From Halomonas alkaliantarctica (lineage in GTDB: Bacteria > Pseudomonadota > Gammaproteobacteria > Pseudomonadales > Halomonadaceae): 64,000 bases of DNA. Both the position numbers and the translations under genes were made by a program. Location: contig NZ_CP122961.1 in NCBI RefSeq assembly GCF_029854215.1, positions 1,116,001 through 1,180,000 on the forward strand, in the 5' to 3' direction. A model generated the notes under the pieces. It ran no database searches. It had not been told where the DNA came from and worked only from the letters and a program-made list of their open reading frames with translations. Shown here piece by piece: positions 60,116 to 64,000 of the stretch. Each line of letters opens with the position of its first letter. Positions within the stretch are counted from its first letter, which is position 1.

Positions 60116-60145
60116 GCAATGCCTGCCTAGCTAGGCAGGCATTGC
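60116..60145 (+). repeat. 30-bp perfect palindrome between binding-protein and permease genes
   Basis: Half-site GCAATGCCTGCCTAG followed at once by its exact reverse complement, starting 6 bases after the smoE stop. It folds into a long hairpin in mRNA, without T-run. Expected to protect the smoE 3' end, raising binding-protein output relative to the permease. Confidence 0.8.
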
Positions 60146-60172
60146 ACCCACACTGTTTCTGCAGGTAATCCC

Positions 60173-61063
60173 ATGAATAAAACACGTGCTTCCGGCCGTA
60201 CCGTCGGTGGGCTGAGAACGCTGTCGCTCCAAGCGCCGGCCGTGACGCTACTGCTGCTATGGATGATTGTGCCGTTAGGCATGACGCTATGGTTCTCCTT
60301 TCAGTATTACAACCTGCTAATGCCCGGCATGACCGGCTTTGCCGGGTTGGAAAACTATGAATATCTTCTCACCGACCCAGCCCTTTGGGCTGCCATGGGC
60401 AACACGTTGCTGCTGGTGGGTTGGGTGCTGGCGATTACCGTGGTGGGCGGCACCCTGCTGGCGGTGCTGTTCCAACAGGAGTTCGCGGGCCGCGGTATCG
60501 CCCGTGTGCTGGCGATCTCACCGTTTTTTGTAATGCCCACCGTTAGTGCTCTGGTGTGGAAAAATATGATGATGCATCCCTCCAATGGGGTGCTGGCGTG
60601 GCTGTCTGAGTCCATCGGTCTGCCCGCCGTCGACTGGTTCTCCTCGCTGCCGCTGACGTCAATTGTGATCATCGTGGCATGGCAGTGGCTGCCGTTTGCA
60701 CTGCTGATCCTGCTGACTGCGATGCAGTCGCTGGATGAAGATCAGGTGGAAGCGGCACGTATGGATGGCGCAGGGCCGGTGGCGATTTTCTTCTTCATCA
60801 CTTTGCCGCATCTAAAGCGGGCCATCAGCGTGGTCATCATGATCGAGATGATCTTCCTGCTGACCATTTTTGCCGAGATTTTTGTCACCACCTCCGGTGG
60901 CCCAGGCTTGGCGACCACCAATCTGGCTTATCTGATTTACATTCGTGCGCTACTTGATTTCGACGTGGGCACTGCCTCCGCCGGTGGAGTGATCGCGATC
61001 ATTCTCGCCAATATCGTGGCGATCTTCCTGGTCCGTATGGTGGCCAAAAACCTGGAAGACTAG
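60173..61063 (+). CDS. smoF: polyol ABC transporter permease 1 (SmoF/MtlF type)
   Basis: A 296-residue MalF-like permease with six helices. The EAA loop is EAARMDGAGPVAIFFFITLP. Family pattern: LMPGMTGFAGLENYEYLLTD and ATTNLAYLIYIRALLDFDVG, typical of polyol uptake permeases. It is followed by smoG after 29 bases. Confidence 0.93.
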   Translation: MNKTRASGRTVGGLRTLSLQAPAVTLLLLWMIVPLGMTLWFSFQYYNLLMPGMTGFAGLENYEYLLTDPALWAAMGNTLLLVGWVLAITVVGGTLLAVLFQQEFAGRGIARVLAISPFFVMPTVSALVWKNMMMHPSNGVLAWLSESIGLPAVDWFSSLPLTSIVIIVAWQWLPFALLILLTAMQSLDEDQVEAARMDGAGPVAIFFFITLPHLKRAISVVIMIEMIFLLTIFAEIFVTTSGGPGLATTNLAYLIYIRALLDFDVGTASAGGVIAIILANIVAIFLVRMVAKNLED

Positions 61064-61092
61064 ACCGGCACTTGTGTCTTGGGAGTACTTCG

Positions 61093-61959
61093 ATGACAAC
61101 ATTAAGTTCCAAAACGGCAGCGCCACGCTCGGTATCAGGGTGGCGGTCAGCGCAAAGCAAGCGCATCTTGCTGACGCTTTTGGGTTGGACGGTGGCGCTG
61201 GTGATCTTCTTTCCGATTTTCTGGATGATTCTCACCGGTTTTAAAACCGAATCGGCGGCGATTGCTGATCCCTCGCTGATTTTTTCACCCACTCTAGAGA
61301 GCTACCAAGCGGTACAGGACCGCTCGGGCTACGCACGATTTGCGCTAAATAGCGTTGCGGTGGCGTTTGGCTCTACATTTTTAGCGCTGCTCCTTGCGAT
61401 TCCGGCGGCTTACGCCATGGCCTTTTTGCCCACTAAGCGTACCAAGGGCACGTTGCTATGGATGCTCTCTACCAAGATGCTGCCCTCGGTGGGCGTGCTG
61501 GTGCCGATTTATCTGATCTTCCGAGACACCGGGCTACTCGATACCCGCACCGGGCTGATCATCATCTATACCCTGATGAACCTGCCGATTGTGGTGTGGA
61601 TGCTCTACACCTTCTTTAAAGATATGCCCAAAGACATTCTTGAAGCAGGGCGTATGGACGGTGCCTCGACCCTCCAGGAAGTGTTCTTTTTGCTGCTGCC
61701 GCTAACGTTGCCGGGTATCGCGTCAACGGGCCTGCTATCGGTCATTTTGAGTTGGAACGAGGCGTTCTGGAGTCTCAATCTGACGACCTCAAATGCTGCG
61801 CCGTTAACCGCTTACATCGCCTCATTCTCGAGCCCAGAGGGGCTGTTCTGGGCCAAGTTGTCCGCTGCTTCCACCATGGCGATTGCGCCAATTTTGATAC
61901 TCGGTTGGATGACCCAAAAACAAATGGTACGTGGCCTGACCTTTGGTGCCGTCAAGTAA
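61093..61959 (+). CDS. smoG: polyol ABC transporter permease 2 (SmoG/MtlG type)
   Basis: A 288-residue MalG-like permease with six helices and the EAA loop EAGRMDGASTLQEVFFLLLP. ATG 61093 has GGGAG upstream; the ATG at 61072 does not. AYAMAFLPTKRTKGTLLWMLSTKMLPSVG (read in parts) is typical of the mannitol/sorbitol group. Confidence 0.93.
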   Translation: MTTLSSKTAAPRSVSGWRSAQSKRILLTLLGWTVALVIFFPIFWMILTGFKTESAAIADPSLIFSPTLESYQAVQDRSGYARFALNSVAVAFGSTFLALLLAIPAAYAMAFLPTKRTKGTLLWMLSTKMLPSVGVLVPIYLIFRDTGLLDTRTGLIIIYTLMNLPIVVWMLYTFFKDMPKDILEAGRMDGASTLQEVFFLLLPLTLPGIASTGLLSVILSWNEAFWSLNLTTSNAAPLTAYIASFSSPEGLFWAKLSAASTMAIAPILILGWMTQKQMVRGLTFGAVK

Positions 61960-61971
61960 AGGATTTTCCTC

Positions 61972-63123
61972 ATGGCAACACTACAACTGCACAATATTAC
62001 CAAGCGTTTCGGCGACACCGAAGTGATCAAAGGCATCGACCTTGAGGTGAACGACCGCGAATTTGTCGTTTTCGTTGGCCCTTCCGGCTGTGGCAAATCG
62101 ACCCTGATGCGCATGATCGCCGGGCTGGAAAGCGCGACCGACGGCGATATTTTGATTGACGGCCAGCGAATCAATGACGTCGGCCCAGCTGACCGCGGCC
62201 TCGCCATGGTGTTTCAGAGCTACGCGCTTTATCCGCACATGACGGTCGAAGGCAACATGGGCTTCAGCATGCGCCTGGCCGGTGTGCCCAAGGAAGAGCG
62301 CCGCGCCAAGGTGCTGGAAGCGGCCAAGATTCTCCAGCTAGAGCCGCTGTTAGACCGTAAGCCCAAAGCGCTCTCTGGCGGTCAGCGCCAGCGGGTGGCG
62401 ATTGGCCGTGCGATTGTACGTAACCCCAGCATCTTTCTGTTCGATGAGCCGCTCTCCAACCTGGATGCCGCGCTACGTGTGCAGATGCGCATCGAGCTGG
62501 CGCGACTGCACGATGAGCTGGACGCCACCATGATCTACGTTACCCACGACCAGATCGAGGCGATGACCATGGCGGATAAAATCGTCGTGCTCCACGACGG
62601 CGTGGTCGAGCAGGTGGGCTCGCCCATGGCGCTCTACCATCACCCCTGCAATCGCTTTGTAGCGGGGTTTATTGGCTCACCGAAAATGAATTTTCTGCCG
62701 GTAACGCTAACCGGCGTAACGCCTGACGGGGTCGGCATTCGGATGCCCGGCGGCGGCGAGCGCAGCGTGCCGGTCGACGGTGCGCACTTGGATGCTAACG
62801 CTACCCTTGAGCTGGGTGTTCGTCCTGAACACCTGGTACTCGAGGAGCAGGGGCCGTTGAGCGGCGAAATCAAGGTACTGGAACGTTTGGGTGGGCAAAC
62901 CTCGCTTTACGTTCAAATGGACGATGAGCTAATCACTATCATGGCCGATGGCGACGTGGCCTATCGGGTCAACGATACCGTGCGCTTCGGCTTTGATCCT
63001 GAGCGTGCTCACCTGTTTGACGCGGGCGGTGTGGCCCTGCCGAGCTTGCAGCAGCATCCGTTAGCGGGGCTGACCCGCCACGATAACCGTGCCCCCGGTT
63101 CGCCTTCTGAGGAGCCTGCATGA
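61972..63123 (+). CDS. smoK: polyol ABC transporter ATPase (SmoK/UgpC family)
   Basis: A 383-residue MalK-type ATPase. Walker A GPSGCGKST, signature LSGGQRQRVAIGR, Walker B IFLFDEPLSNLD, switch His in IYVTHDQIEAMT, and a C-terminal regulatory OB domain (about 240-355). The ATGA overlap with the HAD gene (63120-63123) shows coupling. Confidence 0.95.
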   Translation: MATLQLHNITKRFGDTEVIKGIDLEVNDREFVVFVGPSGCGKSTLMRMIAGLESATDGDILIDGQRINDVGPADRGLAMVFQSYALYPHMTVEGNMGFSMRLAGVPKEERRAKVLEAAKILQLEPLLDRKPKALSGGQRQRVAIGRAIVRNPSIFLFDEPLSNLDAALRVQMRIELARLHDELDATMIYVTHDQIEAMTMADKIVVLHDGVVEQVGSPMALYHHPCNRFVAGFIGSPKMNFLPVTLTGVTPDGVGIRMPGGGERSVPVDGAHLDANATLELGVRPEHLVLEEQGPLSGEIKVLERLGGQTSLYVQMDDELITIMADGDVAYRVNDTVRFGFDPERAHLFDAGGVALPSLQQHPLAGLTRHDNRAPGSPSEEPA

Positions 63124-63800
63124 GGACGCTCATCTTTGACTGCGATGGCGTGCTGGTCGACAGCGAGGCCCTTGCGGAAGGCACGCTGGTGGAGTATCTC
63201 TCACGCTGGCTGCCCGATCTGAATATTGATCAAGCGCTTGGTCAAGCATTGGGGATGACCACCGGGGATATTCTGCATCATCTCGAAGCGTTAAGTGCCC
63301 ACACGCTGCCAACCGACGCCACAGAGCAGGTGGACACAGCCATTGAAGCGCGACTGGCTCGGGAGCTTAAAGCCATAGACGGTGTCGATAAGGCGATTCG
63401 CGGCATCACCTTGGAAAAGGCGGTGGTTTCCAACAGTCGGCGCAGCCGTGTATTGGCGTCACTGACAAGCACGGGGTTGGACAATGCCTTGGGTACGGTG
63501 CCTATTTTTACCGCTGATCAGGTGGCGCGCCCCAAGCCCGACCCCGCCCTCTATCGCCTGGCAGCCTCCCACTTAGGCCAAGTACCGCGGGACTGCCTGG
63601 TGGTGGAAGATAGTGTGGCCGGGGTGACCGCCGCCCACGCGGCGGGGATGTGCGTCATTGGTTTTGTCGGCGCCAGCCATGTAGATGCCGAGCAGTCGGC
63701 GCGGCTTATTCAAGCTGGCGCCTGGCGCATTTTAGAGCATATGCACGGCCTGGAAGCCCTGATAGACGAGTGGCAAGCCGATAGTCGACCGGCTAATTGA
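63120..63800 (+). CDS. HAD-superfamily phosphatase, beta-phosphoglucomutase-like
   Basis: A 226-residue HAD subfamily IA enzyme. Motif [17 protein letters not shown], motif [11 protein letters not shown], motif [13 protein letters not shown] and [16 protein letters not shown]. It is inside the polyol operon, coupled to smoK, so it could dephosphorylate a sugar or polyol phosphate; HAD genes are seen in related smo/mtl operons. The precise substrate is unknown. Confidence 0.88.
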   Translation: MRTLIFDCDGVLVDSEALAEGTLVEYLSRWLPDLNIDQALGQALGMTTGDILHHLEALSAHTLPTDATEQVDTAIEARLARELKAIDGVDKAIRGITLEKAVVSNSRRSRVLASLTSTGLDNALGTVPIFTADQVARPKPDPALYRLAASHLGQVPRDCLVVEDSVAGVTAAHAAGMCVIGFVGASHVDAEQSARLIQAGAWRILEHMHGLEALIDEWQADSRPAN

Positions 63801-63832
63801 TAAAGGCCCCGCTGAGTAACCTGGAGATAACG

Positions 63833-64000
63833 ATGAAATTAAACAATAAAATTGCGGTGATTACCGGCGGGGCTCGGGGAATTGGTTTGGCCATTGCCCA
63901 GCGTTATTTAAGCGAAGGCGCCAGCGTGGTTGTGGCCGATATCGATCGTGCCGCTATCGATGATGCTTTAGCAACGCTGCAGCAACAGGCGCCTGCCGAA
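63833..64000 (+). CDS. SDR dehydrogenase, probable sorbitol dehydrogenase (3' end outside window)
   Basis: The first 56 codons of a short-chain dehydrogenase: [20 protein letters not shown] is the NAD-binding TGxxxGxG motif, and [11 protein letters not shown] holds the Asp that favours NAD. GGAGATAA precedes the ATG. As the next gene of the smoEFGK run it is probably SmoS-like L-iditol/sorbitol 2-dehydrogenase; the catalytic part lies beyond the window, so this is inferred. Confidence 0.75.
   Translation, partial: MKLNNKIAVITGGARGIGLAIAQRYLSEGASVVVADIDRAAIDDALATLQQQAPAE

Noticed and set aside
1..64000. CRISPR arrays, tRNA or rRNA genes, insertion sequences, prophage
   Set aside because: I saw no regularly spaced repeats, cloverleaf sequences, transposase or phage genes; short repeats found are explained as operators, hairpins or terminators.

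Overview
The window looks like chromosomal DNA of a halophilic gammaproteobacterium, most likely Halomonas or a close relative of the Halomonadaceae. This is inferred from moderately high GC, the family mix (SmoEFGK-type polyol ABC transporter, TRAP transporters, SbtA-like permease, many small envelope proteins) and the gene style; no rRNA or marker gene is present to prove it. Genes are dense, on both strands, mostly with good Shine-Dalgarno sites. I see no tRNA, rRNA, CRISPR array, prophage or intact insertion sequence.

Layout. 1-2.2 kb: an incomplete class I glutamine amidotransferase, a divergent Amt ammonium channel and a 62-residue membrane protein, in one operon. 2.2-3.7 kb: a long hairpin, a symporter remnant and mntP. 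3.7-9.5 kb: an AraC-type regulator divergent from an RND efflux pump, with a direct repeat between them. 9.4-12.6 kb: SbtA-like permease, divergent LysR regulator, GFA-family protein and a 19-cysteine copper-storage protein. 12.7-15.2 kb: phosphoribosyltransferase, an erythromycin-esterase homologue with an internal deletion, and a CDP-alcohol phosphatidyltransferase.

15.5-23.6 kb is the most unusual part: an MDR dehydrogenase, a PTPS homologue lacking catalytic residues, a glycosyltransferase-methyltransferase fusion, a flippase-like membrane protein, a RibD-type reductase, GTP cyclohydrolase II, a creatininase-family amidohydrolase and an FkbM methyltransferase. Together they read as an uncharacterised pathway that opens GTP, processes a pyrimidine or pterin and attaches it to, or decorates it with, sugar and methyl groups, perhaps at the membrane. 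23.7-28.6 kb holds OpgG, a membrane sulfatase-superfamily enzyme and ManC, suggesting periplasmic glucan and GDP-mannose metabolism.

28.6-33 kb: two related small membrane proteins flanking an LpxL-type acyltransferase, a VOC protein, a methyltransferase and an MFS transporter. 33-38.4 kb: a fatty-acid or DmdBCD-like set (acyl-CoA dehydrogenase, acyl-CoA ligase, 3-hydroxyacyl-CoA dehydrogenase, crotonase). 38.5-46 kb: LysE exporter, GST, YaeQ, LpxR-like deacylase, small membrane proteins, YghU, YgeA-like racemase and the ohr/ohrR pair.

46-50.8 kb is a probable gluconate module: TRAP transporter, gluconokinase and a LacI-type GntR, with a perfect TGTTACCGGTAACA operator in front. 50.8-57.5 kb: MOSC protein, EamA exporter, OsmC, PRC-barrel protein, L,D-transpeptidase, 2OG oxygenase, two Nudix hydrolases and a YqfO-like protein. 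57.6-64 kb is a polyol (sorbitol/mannitol) module: SorC-type regulator, SmoEFGK transporter, HAD phosphatase and the first 56 codons of an SDR dehydrogenase, which runs off the window.
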